From Bradyrhizobiaceae bacterium Ga0074131 (lineage in GTDB: Bacteria > Pseudomonadota > Alphaproteobacteria > Rhizobiales > Xanthobacteraceae), in the NCBI GenBank assembly GCA_001464035.1, contig LNEC01000022.1, forward strand, positions 248,001 to 312,000: a stretch of DNA of 64,000 nt. Reading direction: 5' to 3'. Below the pieces are notes generated by a model. That model saw only the letters and a program-made list of their open reading frames with translations, was not told the DNA's origin and ran no database searches. This document shows, piece after piece, positions 8,617 through 16,515 of this stretch. The number at the start of each line of letters is the position of its first letter. Position 1 is the first letter of the stretch. A program made the translations under genes and the position numbers.

Positions 8617-9387
8617 CTATTGCGCCATCGCCAGGATTCCTCCTGCGAAGGAATGCCACGCCGATGTCGTGCTGATCGGCCAGTTCAGCAGCTTTACCGC
8701 AACCAGTGCGATGCCGCCGTAGACGTACACCGGATGCGGACGCCCGCGGGTGCGCCAATCGAAGACCATGGCGGCCACCAGCAGGAGATAGGCCACCAAG
8801 GCCGGCGGGATGGTGACCGGCACCGGCGGCGGGCCGAGTGGTCCGGGCGGCGCCAGCAGGGTCAGGAACCAGCGCGCCACCGCGGCGTCGAGCAGCGAGA
8901 TGCCGGCCAACAGCATCAGCCGCTTATGGATCTCGGGCCTGCGCACATAGGCGATCGCCAGCGCAAACACCACGGCGAAGAACAGGATGCCGCTGAGCGG
9001 CACGATCGCGAACGCGATGCCCTCGTCGGTCAGACCCGCCGCTGCGGAGCGCTTCATCGCGTTGACCGCCACCAGAAAGCCGAAGATCGTCATCGCAGTC
9101 GCCAGCGACACGCCGATCAAGCCTGTGGTCCGGTGCCGCATGATCTGTCCGGATGCGGCGAGCCAGCTCTGGAACGCGAAATACAGGGTCCAGGCGAAGA
9201 ACAGCAGGCCGTGAAAATGCACCACCGGCATCGGCGGCAATTTACCCGATGCCATCGGCAGCCAATAGGTCGGCGCGAAGCCGGTGAAGGCGACCGCCAT
9301 GCATGACAGCGCCATGTAGAAATAGAAATACTTTGCGTGCGATGTCGCGATGACGTGAGTGTGTTTGTCGTCGATAAGAGTTGTCAT
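8617..9387 (-). CDS. Seven-helix membrane protein of unknown function
   Basis: A 256-residue integral membrane protein with about seven hydrophobic segments. Visible features are VVHFHGLLFFAWTLYFAF (two histidines at a membrane face), an ASGQIMRHRTTGLIGV loop, ARRPEIHKRLMLLAGISLL-like sequence around residue 145, and WRTRGRPHPVYVYGG near the C-terminus. The paired His/Arg residues at membrane ends resemble haem- or quinone-type membrane proteins (for instance DUF2306-like), but I do not recognise the family with certainty. The start at 9387 gives MTTLIDDKHTH. It is convergent with the SDR gene. Confidence 0.75.
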   Translation of the reverse strand: MTTLIDDKHTHVIATSHAKYFYFYMALSCMAVAFTGFAPTYWLPMASGKLPPMPVVHFHGLLFFAWTLYFAFQSWLAASGQIMRHRTTGLIGVSLATAMTIFGFLVAVNAMKRSAAAGLTDEGIAFAIVPLSGILFFAVVFALAIAYVRRPEIHKRLMLLAGISLLDAAVARWFLTLLAPPGPLGPPPVPVTIPPALVAYLLLVAAMVFDWRTRGRPHPVYVYGGIALVAVKLLNWPISTTSAWHSFAGGILAMAQ

Positions 9388-9465
9388 GAGGAAAGTGAAT
9401 CTCCGAAAATCGAACCAATGAGTTTAGTGAGTCTCTTCAATCCGGTTTCGGTTCAACGAATCCGG

Positions 9466-10119
9466 CTATCCGGCATAGCCGCCCTGATCGAGGAATTCCT
9501 GCTCCTCCGGCGTCATATCCCGGCCAAGAATGGCATTGCGATGCGGAAAGCGCCCGAAGCGCTTGATGATGTCGCGATGACGGCGGGAATTCCGGGCGTC
9601 CAGCAGCCCGAGATGACGGCCGAGCGCCACGCTGCGGTCCTGATCGGCGAGGTCCTCCGAATGGGCGAACGGCAGATAGAAGAACTTCCGGAGGTCGGGC
9701 GGCATGGCGCGATCGTGGCCGGCATCGACCGCTGCGGCCGCGATCCGGCGCGCCGCCGCGTCGGTCGCATACATCCGCGGCGTGCCGCGAAACGCGTTGC
9801 GCGGAAATTGATCCAGCAGCAACAGCAGCGCCAGGGCGCCTTCGGACGTCGTCATCCAGTGGTCCAGACCGCCGCGCGCCGCAGCCTGATGCGCATCGAG
9901 GAATGCCTCGCGAAAACGGCGATCGAAGTCCGCATCCTTGGCGAACCACATTGAAGGTCCGGCCTGTCGCCAGAACGTGACTACCTCGGCTGCGGTTGTG
10001 GGCGGGGCCGTGGTGTCGTCGGATCGCAGGTCTCTGCCGGCATGAAATTCCTGCTCGACGAAGGCTTCGCGGCTTGCCGGCATGGCCGGGGGACGGGGCA
10101 ATCGATCCAGCGATGACAT
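9466..10119 (-). CDS. DUF924 family protein
   Basis: A 217-residue cytoplasmic protein of the DUF924 family, function unknown. The family core is present: VVTFWRQAGPSMWFAKDADFD, SEGALALLLLLDQFPRNAFRG, MYATDAAARRIA, KFFYLPFAHSEDLADQDRSV and FGRFPHRNAILGR, a TPR-like helical fold. The ATG at 10119 is chosen because AAGGAGAT lies just before it; the longer frame to 10221 has no such signal. It is divergent from the LysR regulator (111 bases apart), so it may be one of its targets. Confidence 0.88.
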   Translation of the reverse strand: MSSLDRLPRPPAMPASREAFVEQEFHAGRDLRSDDTTAPPTTAAEVVTFWRQAGPSMWFAKDADFDRRFREAFLDAHQAAARGGLDHWMTTSEGALALLLLLDQFPRNAFRGTPRMYATDAAARRIAAAAVDAGHDRAMPPDLRKFFYLPFAHSEDLADQDRSVALGRHLGLLDARNSRRHRDIIKRFGRFPHRNAILGRDMTPEEQEFLDQGGYAG

Positions 10120-10210
10120 CTCATCTCCTTCAATCATGGGATTTGACGAATCCGCCGCGGTGGAGGTCGGTTCGAGAGCCCAAGATTTGCCGCTGGACGT
10201 CGATGAATCC

Positions 10211-10222
10211 AATGATATCATT
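10211..10222. promoter_or_regulatory. 12-bp perfect palindrome before the LysR gene
   Basis: AATGATATCATT is a perfect palindrome, AT-rich against a GC-rich background, 8 bases before the LysR start codon. LysR-type regulators often bind dyads in the gap to a divergent gene. An autoregulatory operator is inferred, not shown. Confidence 0.45.
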
Positions 10223-10230
10223 TAAGCACG

Positions 10231-11217
10231 ATGCTGAATGAAATTAACCTGGCTCGCGCCGATCTCAACCTGCTGACGCTGTTCGAGGTGATCCTCAGCG
10301 AGCGCCACGTCGGCCGCGCGGCAATCCGGCTCAACCTGACTCCGTCGGCGGTCAGCCATGGCCTCGGGCGGTTGCGGCGGTTGCTCAACGATCCTCTGTT
10401 CCTGCGCACGCCGAAGGGCGTGGTGCCGACAGCGCGGGCGGTGGCATTGGCCGACCCGGTCGCCGATCTGCTGGCGCGGGCGCGCAACGTCCTCGCCAGC
10501 GCCGCGCCGTTCGACCCTGCGACGTCGACGCGGCGCTTTATCATCGGCGCGCCGGATGGCTCGGTGATCCTGAAGCCATTGCTGGCGGTGCTGCGCGACC
10601 GCGCACCCGGCATCGACATCGGGCTGCGGCAGTTGATGCCGTCGCAGGGCGGCCATTCCGTCGAGCGGGCCTGGGCGCCGGTATTCGCCGAACTGGAAGC
10701 AGGGTCGATCGATATCGCGCTGGCGCCGATCGACCGCGCGCCGCCGCGTTTCGTGGCCCGCACCATCTACGACGAGGATTTCGTCGTGGTCGCGCAGGCG
10801 CGCCATCCGTTCGCCGCGCGGCCGACGCTGCAGCGCTTCTGCCAGGCGCAGCATCTGGTGGTGTCGACCACCGCCGATCCCTTCGGATTCGTCGATGCCG
10901 CGCTGGCGGAGCAGGGTCTCGCCCGTCGTGTCGCGCTCACCGTGCCCGATTTTGCCTCGGCACTTGCGGCGGTCGCGGAAACCGATTTGATTGCGACGGT
11001 GCCGCGGCGTTTCGTGTCCATGCACGCGGCGCGCTTCGCGGTGGTGAGCAGGGAGGTTCCGCTGCGCTTGCGGACATTTTCGATTCAAGCCGCCGTGCCC
11101 AGGGTGGCGATGATGGACGCCGGCCTCGCCTGGCTGTTCGACACGTTGGTCGAGGCGGCCAAGGGTGGCCGCGTTGCAAAGACCAGACGCCTGGCGGAGG
11201 CTCGCGCCGCGTCATGA
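10231..11217 (+). CDS. LysR-family transcriptional regulator
   Basis: A 328-residue LysR-type regulator. Residues 10-68 are the winged helix-turn-helix: DLNLLTLFEVILSERHVGRAA, the recognition helix LTPSAVSHGLGRLR and then LNDPLFLRTPKGVVPT. Residues about 98-310 form the substrate-binding-like co-inducer domain. It is divergent from the DUF924 gene and its last codons overlap the start of the next gene (ATGA), so the regulator and the TPR protein are translationally coupled. The inducer is unknown. Confidence 0.93.
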   Translation: MLNEINLARADLNLLTLFEVILSERHVGRAAIRLNLTPSAVSHGLGRLRRLLNDPLFLRTPKGVVPTARAVALADPVADLLARARNVLASAAPFDPATSTRRFIIGAPDGSVILKPLLAVLRDRAPGIDIGLRQLMPSQGGHSVERAWAPVFAELEAGSIDIALAPIDRAPPRFVARTIYDEDFVVVAQARHPFAARPTLQRFCQAQHLVVSTTADPFGFVDAALAEQGLARRVALTVPDFASALAAVAETDLIATVPRRFVSMHAARFAVVSREVPLRLRTFSIQAAVPRVAMMDAGLAWLFDTLVEAAKGGRVAKTRRLAEARAAS

Positions 11218-12008
11218 TCGGCCTGGCGACGCTTCGAACCACACGGATGGTCGTCTTGATGGGTATCATGGCGGCAAGCGCCCTGGTGCCATGCGGAGCC
11301 AGCCCGGGATTCGCCACCGGGGCCGCGCCATCGACCGATCCGCACGTAGATAACGCGCCATGCGTCGCGGCAGCGAGCGCCGATGACCCCGACACGATCA
11401 TCGCCGTTTGCGGCGCGCTGGTCGACAATGCCAGAATGACGAAGTCCGATCGCGTCAAGGCGCTGGTCGCTCGCGCCCGCGCTCACGACCGCAAGGGCAT
11501 GCTCGATAGCGCGATCGCCGATTACGACGCGGCGCTGCGGCTTGATCCTGCGCTCGCGGATGTCTTCGGCAGCCGGGGCGAACTCTGGCGCCGGAAGGGC
11601 GACCGGCGCCGCGCGCTGGCCGATTTCGCCGCCGCCCTCAGGCTGAACCCGGATCATCCCACCGCCAGGGGCAACTACAAATCGCTGGCGCAGGAACTGG
11701 AGCGTCTCGGCGCGCTGATGGTAGTTTACAATAAGCCGAGCGTCGACTGCGCGGCCACCCGGCTGGCGGTCGAGAAGGCGATCTGCGCCAGTCCGGAACT
11801 GGCCAATCTCGATCGCGAGATCAACGCCGTGAATGCCCAGGTGGTTCGAGCGGCTTCGAGCGGCAATCCCAGCGCCGGCCGTGCCCTGCAGCGCGAGCAG
11901 GACGATTTTATCAATCGCCGCAACGCCGCGTTCGGCCAGCCGGCATACGATCTCGGCAAGGAAATGCGGATGCGGCTCGACCACCTGCTGGCGGTCGAGC
12001 GGCATTAG
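11214..12008 (+). CDS. Exported TPR protein with LprI-like C-terminal domain
   Basis: A 264-residue secreted or membrane-anchored protein. Residues 1-35 hold a signal sequence (VVLMGIMAASALVPCGASPGFA). Residues about 80-150 contain two TPR units (RARAHDRKGMLDSAIADYDAALRLDP and the GDRRRALADFAAALRLNPDH copy). Residues about 175-255 match the LprI-type lysozyme-inhibitor fold: PSVDCAATRLAVEKAICASP, then ELANLDREINAVN, with the two cysteines of the family. It starts within the stop of the LysR gene. A role in envelope protection against lysozyme is inferred from the family. Confidence 0.8.
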   Translation: MIGLATLRTTRMVVLMGIMAASALVPCGASPGFATGAAPSTDPHVDNAPCVAAASADDPDTIIAVCGALVDNARMTKSDRVKALVARARAHDRKGMLDSAIADYDAALRLDPALADVFGSRGELWRRKGDRRRALADFAAALRLNPDHPTARGNYKSLAQELERLGALMVVYNKPSVDCAATRLAVEKAICASPELANLDREINAVNAQVVRAASSGNPSAGRALQREQDDFINRRNAAFGQPAYDLGKEMRMRLDHLLAVERH

Positions 12009-12110
12009 GCGTCAACGTCGCGTCGGCCGAATGTCGCAGCGATTTCTCCTTGAATTGATGCCGCCGGACGTGACAATAGGCGCAAGAATAATCGGTTGAA
12101 ATTGATCCTT

Positions 12111-12167
12111 GTCATGGCCGTGCGTAAGGGCGACGCGCGTTAGTTGATAAACTGTCCCGGCCATGAC
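12111..12167. repeat. 10-bp inverted repeat before the acyl-CoA synthetase gene
   Basis: GTCATGGCCG (12111-12120) and CGGCCATGAC (12158-12167) are perfect reverse complements with 37 bases between, ending 35 bases before the start codon. The sequence is of the GC-rich dispersed-repeat kind, so it may be a repeat rather than an operator. Confidence 0.45.
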
Positions 12168-12202
12168 GGGCGGTGCGGATCGAAAGTAGCGGGAGCGACG
12201 CC

Positions 12203-14128
12203 ATGAACATCCGGAATACCAGCCGGTATCACGAGGTCCATGCCCGCTCGCTCAGCGATCCCGAGGGCTTTTGGGGCGAGGCGTCGCGCGAGATCGACTG
12301 GATCGAGCCGGCGCAAAAGGTGTTCGATCCCGCCATGGGGCTCTACGGCCGCTGGTTCGCCGGCGCCGTGGTCAACACCTGCTACAACGCGCTCGACCGC
12401 CACGTCGCGAACGGCCGCGCCGACCAGGTGGCGCTGATCCACGATTCGCCGCTGGCAAATTCTTCGGGAACAAGCGCCGTCACCAAATTCACTTACCGGG
12501 AGATGTTGCACGAGGTGAAGACGCTCGCCGCCATCATGCAGGATTTCGGCGTCACCAAGGGCGACCGCGTCATCCTCTATATGCCGATGGTGCCGGAAGC
12601 CATGGTGGCGATGCTGGCCTGCGCCCGGATCGGCGCGGTGCATTCAGTTGTGTTCGGCGGCTTCGCCGCCAAGGAACTCGCGACGCGGATCGAGGATGCC
12701 AAGCCAGAACTGATCTTTTCGGCGAGCTGCGGGCTCGAGCCCGGACGTATCGTCCAGTACAAGCCGCTGCTCGACGAAGCGATCAGATTGTCCAGCGTGA
12801 AGCCCGCGGCCTGCATTGTGCTGCAGCGGCCGCAGCAGGGCTGCGATCTCACCCCCGGCCGCGATCACGACTGGGCCGACCTGCGGGCCAAGGCGATCGC
12901 GGCAGGGAAGTCGGCCGGTTGCGTGCCGGTTTTGGCGACCGATCCGCTCTATATTCTCTATACTTCCGGCACCACCGGCAAACCCAAGGGCGTGGTGCGC
13001 GACAATGGCGGGCATCTGGTCGCGCTGAAATGGTCGATGTTCAATCTCTACGGCGTCGCGCCCGGCGAAGTCTGGTGGTGCGGCTCCGACATCGGCTGGG
13101 TGGTCGGCCACAGCTACATCATCTACGCGCCCCTGCTGCACGGCGCGACCTCGATCATGTATGAGGGCAAGCCGATCGGCACGCCGGATGCCGGCGCGTT
13201 CTGGCGGGTGATCGCGGAGCATGGTGCGGTGGCGCTGTTCACCGCGCCGACCGCGTTCCGCGCCATCAAGAAGGAGGACCCGGACGGCCAATTCATCCGG
13301 CAATACGACCTGTCGAAATTCCGCACGCTGTTTCTGGCCGGCGAGCGCGCCGACCCGCCGACGGTGGAATGGGCGGAAGCGCAGCTGAAAGTGCCGGTCA
13401 TCGATCACTGGTGGCAGACCGAAACCGGCTGGTGCATTGCCGGCAATCCGGTGGGTCTGGGGATGCTGCCGGTCAAGCACGGCTCGCCGACGGTGCCGAT
13501 GCCGGGCTATCAGGTCGAGGTGGTCGACGAGGCGTCGAAGCCGCTGCCGGCGGGCACCATGGGTTCGATCGTCATCAAGCTGCCGTTGCCGCCGGGCTGC
13601 CTGCCGACCTTGTGGGAGCAGGACGAGCGGTGCAGGGAAGCCTATTTCGCCGAATTCCCCGGCTACTACAAAACCTCCGACGCCGGCTACAAGGACGAGG
13701 ACGGCTATGTTTTCGTGATGGGGCGCACCGACGACATCATCAACGTCGCCGGCCACCGGCTCTCCACCGGCGGCATGGAGGAAATCCTGGCCTCGCATCC
13801 CGACGTCGCCGAATGCGCCGTGCTCGGCGTCAAGGACGCCATCAAGGGCGAGGTGCCCTGCGGCTTCCTGGTGCTGAAGGCCGGCGTGACGCGCAGCCAT
13901 GCCGAGATCGAAAAGGAAATCGTGGCGCTGGTGCGTGACAAGCTCGGCCCGGTGGCGGCGTTCAAGCTCGCGATCACGGTGGGACGGCTGCCGAAGACGC
14001 GCTCCGGCAAGATCCTGCGCGGCACCATCAAGAAGATCGCCGACGGCGACCAATGGGCGATGCCCGCCACCATCGAGGATCCCAAGGTGCTGGAGGAGAT
14101 CGAGGGCGCGCTGAAGGGAAGGGTGTGA
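12203..14128 (+). CDS. prpE: Propionyl-CoA (acyl-CoA) synthetase
   Basis: AMP-forming short-chain acyl-CoA synthetase, 641 residues, cytoplasm, converting propionate or acetate, ATP and CoA to the acyl-CoA. It begins with the ACAS_N segment (RYHEVHARSLSDPEGFWGEA), followed by the adenylate signature YILYTSGTTGKPKGVVRD, the WWQTETGW motif, the TSDAGYKDEDGYVFVMGRTDD hinge region and a C-terminal TRSGKILRG whose lysine is the usual acetylation-sensitive catalytic residue. The spacing and the FLAGERADPPTVEWAE segment favour the PrpE group over Acs; the choice is not certain. The ATG at 12203 follows GGGAGCG. A 10-bp inverted repeat lies upstream. Confidence 0.9.
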   Translation: MNIRNTSRYHEVHARSLSDPEGFWGEASREIDWIEPAQKVFDPAMGLYGRWFAGAVVNTCYNALDRHVANGRADQVALIHDSPLANSSGTSAVTKFTYREMLHEVKTLAAIMQDFGVTKGDRVILYMPMVPEAMVAMLACARIGAVHSVVFGGFAAKELATRIEDAKPELIFSASCGLEPGRIVQYKPLLDEAIRLSSVKPAACIVLQRPQQGCDLTPGRDHDWADLRAKAIAAGKSAGCVPVLATDPLYILYTSGTTGKPKGVVRDNGGHLVALKWSMFNLYGVAPGEVWWCGSDIGWVVGHSYIIYAPLLHGATSIMYEGKPIGTPDAGAFWRVIAEHGAVALFTAPTAFRAIKKEDPDGQFIRQYDLSKFRTLFLAGERADPPTVEWAEAQLKVPVIDHWWQTETGWCIAGNPVGLGMLPVKHGSPTVPMPGYQVEVVDEASKPLPAGTMGSIVIKLPLPPGCLPTLWEQDERCREAYFAEFPGYYKTSDAGYKDEDGYVFVMGRTDDIINVAGHRLSTGGMEEILASHPDVAECAVLGVKDAIKGEVPCGFLVLKAGVTRSHAEIEKEIVALVRDKLGPVAAFKLAITVGRLPKTRSGKILRGTIKKIADGDQWAMPATIEDPKVLEEIEGALKGRV

Positions 14129-14149
14129 GTCGCGAGTGGCGTCCCCCGG

Positions 14150-14314
14150 TTCCGTCATGGCCTGCGACAAACGCGAAGCGTTTGTGCAAGGGAGCAGCAG
14201 GGGCGAAGCGTGATTGCGTCGCTTCGCTCGCGCTGACGGAGAAGGGGTCCTTATTCCGTCTCCGATCAAGGCAAATGCCTTGATTTCGATGGATTGCCGG
14301 GTCAAGCCCGGCAA
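14150..14314. repeat. Mosaic of dispersed hairpin repeats
   Basis: The 211 bases between the synthetase and the lipoprotein gene hold two palindromes: ACAAACGC-GAA-GCGTTTGT (near 14167-14186) and TTGCCGGG-TCAAG-CCCGGCAA (14294-14314). The second is of a sequence type I recognise as common between genes in Bradyrhizobium-group genomes. I see no gene here. Confidence 0.55.
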
Positions 14315-14339
14315 CGACGAAATGGATCATGGATCAAAC

Positions 14340-14606
14340 ATGCGACGTAACCCGGGCCGGTTCTACCTCTCACTCCTCCTGCTCGCCCCGCTGCTGGCGG
14401 GCTGCCTCGAGCGGGGACAGCCGACCATGGTCGACTCCGGCGGCGATGATGACGCGTTCTGCCGCGCCAGCCATGCCGTCGGCTCGCCGGAATATGTCGC
14501 CTGCCGCAAGGACCGCGACGTCCAGCGCGCCAACGCCAGTTCGCGCGCCGACAAGCGGCAGCGCAATCTCGGCGAATACATGCTCAACAATCCGACGCGG
14601 CCCTGA
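14340..14606 (+). CDS. Small lipoprotein of unknown function
   Basis: An 88-residue predicted lipoprotein. From ATG 14340 the protein begins MRRNPGRFYLSLLLLAPLLA and has the lipobox LLAGC, so the cysteine at residue 23 would be lipid-modified. The mature part is short and charged (GGDDDAFCRAS ... YVACRKDRDVQRANASS ... NLGEYMLNNPTRP) with two more cysteines. The longer frame from 14214 runs through repeat sequence and is rejected. It is followed after 15 bases by the DUF6494 gene, so the two probably share a transcript. Confidence 0.75.
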   Translation: MRRNPGRFYLSLLLLAPLLAGCLERGQPTMVDSGGDDDAFCRASHAVGSPEYVACRKDRDVQRANASSRADKRQRNLGEYMLNNPTRP

Positions 14607-14621
14607 CATCGGGAGATCATC

Positions 14622-14828
14622 ATGAACGAAGACGTTTTCAACAGCAGCCTGCGCGGCTTTCTCAAGAAGGTCGGCATCACCTCGCAGCGCGAGATCGAGA
14701 AGGCGGTGCGCGACGCGGTCGCGGCCGGCCGCCTCAAGGGCAACGAGAAGCTGGCGGCCAAAATGGTGCTCACGGTCGGCGGCGTCAACCTGACCCACGA
14801 GATCACCGAACAGATCGAACTCGGGTAG
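14622..14828 (+). CDS. DUF6494 family small protein
   Basis: A 68-residue cytoplasmic protein that I recognise as the DUF6494 type by MNEDVFNSSLRGFLKKVGIT, SQREIEKAVRDAVAAGRLKG and the VGGVNLTHEITEQIEL end. Function unknown. A good GGGAGA site precedes the ATG. It lies in a run of small envelope and stress-type genes, with the lipoprotein gene upstream and the PhnA-like gene 87 bases downstream, all on the plus strand. Confidence 0.75.
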   Translation: MNEDVFNSSLRGFLKKVGITSQREIEKAVRDAVAAGRLKGNEKLAAKMVLTVGGVNLTHEITEQIELG

Positions 14829-14915
14829 GTCGCCGATCGACCCGTCCTTGGATGGTTCGAGAGGCGCAAGATGCGCTCTCACCATGAAGCAGCGGCATGC
14901 GCAGCAGGAAAAGAA

Positions 14916-15134
14916 ATGGACATCAAGGTCAGGGATTCCAACGGCGCGCCGCTGGCCGAGGGGGACAGTGTCACGCTGATCAAGGACCTGAAGCTGAGGG
15001 GCTCATCCACGGTGCTGAAGCGCGGCACCATGATCAGGGGCATTCACCTCACCGACAACGCCGACGAGATCGAAGGCCGCACCGACAAGGTCAAGGGCCT
15101 GGTGCTGCGCACCGAGTTCTTGAAGAAGGCGTGA
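14916..15134 (+). CDS. PhnA-like (YjdM C-terminal) domain protein
   Basis: A 72-residue protein matching the PhnA/YjdM C-terminal domain: VRDSNGAPLAEGDSVTLIKDL, then KLRGSSTVLKRGTMIRGIHLT and IEGRTDKVKGLVLRTEFLKK. The zinc-ribbon N-terminal part of full-length YjdM is absent, as in many alphaproteobacterial relatives. The ATG at 14916 follows AGGAAAAG; the frame extends further up without a good signal. Despite the family name, a role in phosphonate use is not established. Confidence 0.8.
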   Translation: MDIKVRDSNGAPLAEGDSVTLIKDLKLRGSSTVLKRGTMIRGIHLTDNADEIEGRTDKVKGLVLRTEFLKKA

Positions 15135-15148
15135 GCGGCACTGCCGCA

Positions 15149-15364
15149 TCAATGCGCCAGGTTGCTCAGCTTGGTCCCGATCGCGACGGTCATCAGCGTG
15201 AAGCCGGCATAGGCGAGATATTCCGGATGATGGCAGAACATCCGCGATGCCGAGCAGACCTCGCCCGCCCAGAACGTCCCCATGGAAATCTGGGAAGCAG
15301 CTTCCTTGAACACGAACGCCGCTCCGCCGAGCAGTATCGCCAGTAGAAACGAGATGACCGCCAT
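15149..15364 (-). CDS. Small two-helix membrane protein
   Basis: A 71-residue protein with two hydrophobic segments: MAVISFLLAILLGGAAFVF and LAYAGFTLMTVAIGTKL near the C-terminus, with a short loop containing two cysteines (EVCSASRMFCHH). No family is recognised. It is convergent with the PhnA-like gene (14 bases apart) and lies downstream of the holin-like gene on the same strand, separated by 99 bases. Confidence 0.55.
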   Translation of the reverse strand: MAVISFLLAILLGGAAFVFKEAASQISMGTFWAGEVCSASRMFCHHPEYLAYAGFTLMTVAIGTKLSNLAH

Positions 15365-15463
15365 TCGCTGCGTCCTATGTCCGCCGGTCTTGTCCGCCTT
15401 TGCCGGGCAAATGTATCTCCGGGCAATTACGGGGATTGCCTCGCACGCGATCGCAACGAGGCA

Positions 15464-15931
15464 TCACTCCGCAGGCGCATCCGCCTCATCGTCGGCGGCG
15501 CTCGCCCCGCGGCTCATCATGAAGCCCAGCGCCAGCCCGCCGATTGCGAGAATCGGGATCAGCTTCTTGACGCCGAGGGCGCGAACCACCTGCAGCCCGA
15601 CAGTCAGCAGCATCGGATCGGCCAGCATGTTCCGGGCGGTCGATTTCGCCGACCGTGCGGCTTCCCGGGCGGCTTCTTCGGCGCGGGCCCGCAGCTGGTT
15701 CTTGCGCATCACGTAATAGGCCGCGGCTATCAGCGTAACCACGAAGAACACCCCGGCGCCAGCCAGGCAGGCTGCGATCGCTCCATATTTCTGCAGCACG
15801 AACACGAACAGCGCCGCGCACAGAAACGAAGCCGTGACGAACAGCGCGAACCCCGCCGCCGCGGCAAGCGACGTCAACCGCAAGGCGGCGCCGGTGCTCT
15901 CCTTGAAATCGTCGATCATTCGCCCAAACAT
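15464..15931 (-). CDS. Holin-like / YqjE-type membrane protein
   Basis: A 155-residue inner-membrane protein with two long adjacent transmembrane segments (about residues 20-75: LTSLAAAAGFALFVTASFLC and GAIAACLAGAGVFFVVTLIA), a charged amphipathic stretch (LRARAEEAAREAARSAKS) and a weaker C-terminal hydrophobic segment. This arrangement matches the superfamily III phage-holin-like/YqjE proteins. It follows the DUF883 (YqjD-like) gene by 87 bases in the same direction, as yqjD and yqjE do in enterobacteria. A role in stress or envelope physiology is inferred. Confidence 0.7.
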   Translation of the reverse strand: MFGRMIDDFKESTGAALRLTSLAAAAGFALFVTASFLCAALFVFVLQKYGAIAACLAGAGVFFVVTLIAAAYYVMRKNQLRARAEEAAREAARSAKSTARNMLADPMLLTVGLQVVRALGVKKLIPILAIGGLALGFMMSRGASAADDEADAPAE

Positions 15932-16018
15932 TAAACGCCCCGATTCGAACAGAACTCGACGAAAACAACGCCGGCGCGCCGGCGCCGGAGACCGGCTTTC
16001 GGTGCCGTCGTCACGCCG

Positions 16019-16306
16019 TTACCGGCGCCACGCCGCGCCGATCAGGAAACCGATGCCAAGCGCGATACCCACCGTCATCAGCGGTCGCTGGGTAATGACG
16101 TCTTCCAGCGATTCCTCGAGCGAAGACGCGGCGTCATAGGCGGCATCCATCATGGCGCCGCCGCGCTCCGACATGTCGTCGACCGCGGAGTCGACATTGG
16201 CGCGGGCGTCCCGGTAGCCGCTGCGCGCCTGCTTGCCGGCTCTGCCGGCGAAAGCGTTGATTGCGTCGGTGATCTGATCGGTCAAGGCGGAGATATCGTT
16301 TTTCAC
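16019..16306 (-). CDS. DUF883 (YqjD/ElaB-like) family protein
   Basis: A 95-residue protein of the DUF883 type. Residues 1-70 are amphipathic helix (MKNDISALTDQITDAINAFA, RDARANVDSAVDDMSER) and the C-terminus is one membrane anchor with the family end RPLMTVGIALGIGFLIGAAW and RR. E. coli relatives (YqjD, ElaB) sit in the inner membrane, bind ribosomes and rise in stationary phase. The start is GTG at 16306, 5 bases after the stop of the small upstream frame, which suggests translational coupling. Confidence 0.85.
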   Translation of the reverse strand: MKNDISALTDQITDAINAFAGRAGKQARSGYRDARANVDSAVDDMSERGGAMMDAAYDAASSLEESLEDVITQRPLMTVGIALGIGFLIGAAWRR

Positions 16307-16311
16307 GGCTG

Positions 16312-16515
16312 TTACATCCCTTTTTCGAGGCGTTCCCGAAGGCGTTCTTCGACCCGTTCCCGGGTCGTTTCATCCGCCGGCTCCCCCATGCTCACTTCGG
16401 CGCGTCGGAATCCGACATCGAAGGCTTCCGGCGACGGAGATCGCGTAAGCCACAAACGTTTGGCTTTGCCGGAAGTTCCCGAGGTGAAACCGGCGACGAA
16501 ACGAGGATTATTCAT
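16312..16515 (-). CDS. Small charged protein between AI-2E and DUF883 genes
   Basis: A possible 67-residue protein, not matched to a family. The N-terminal half has scattered basic residues and the C-terminal third is a strongly charged helix (ETTRERVEERLRERLEKGM). Support is positional: its ATG lies 8 bases inside the end of the AI-2E permease gene and its stop is 5 bases before the DUF883 start, as for coupled genes in an operon. A shorter start at 16386 is possible. I have no composition test to exclude a chance frame. Confidence 0.45.
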   Translation of the reverse strand: MNNPRFVAGFTSGTSGKAKRLWLTRSPSPEAFDVGFRRAEVSMGEPADETTRERVEERLRERLEKGM

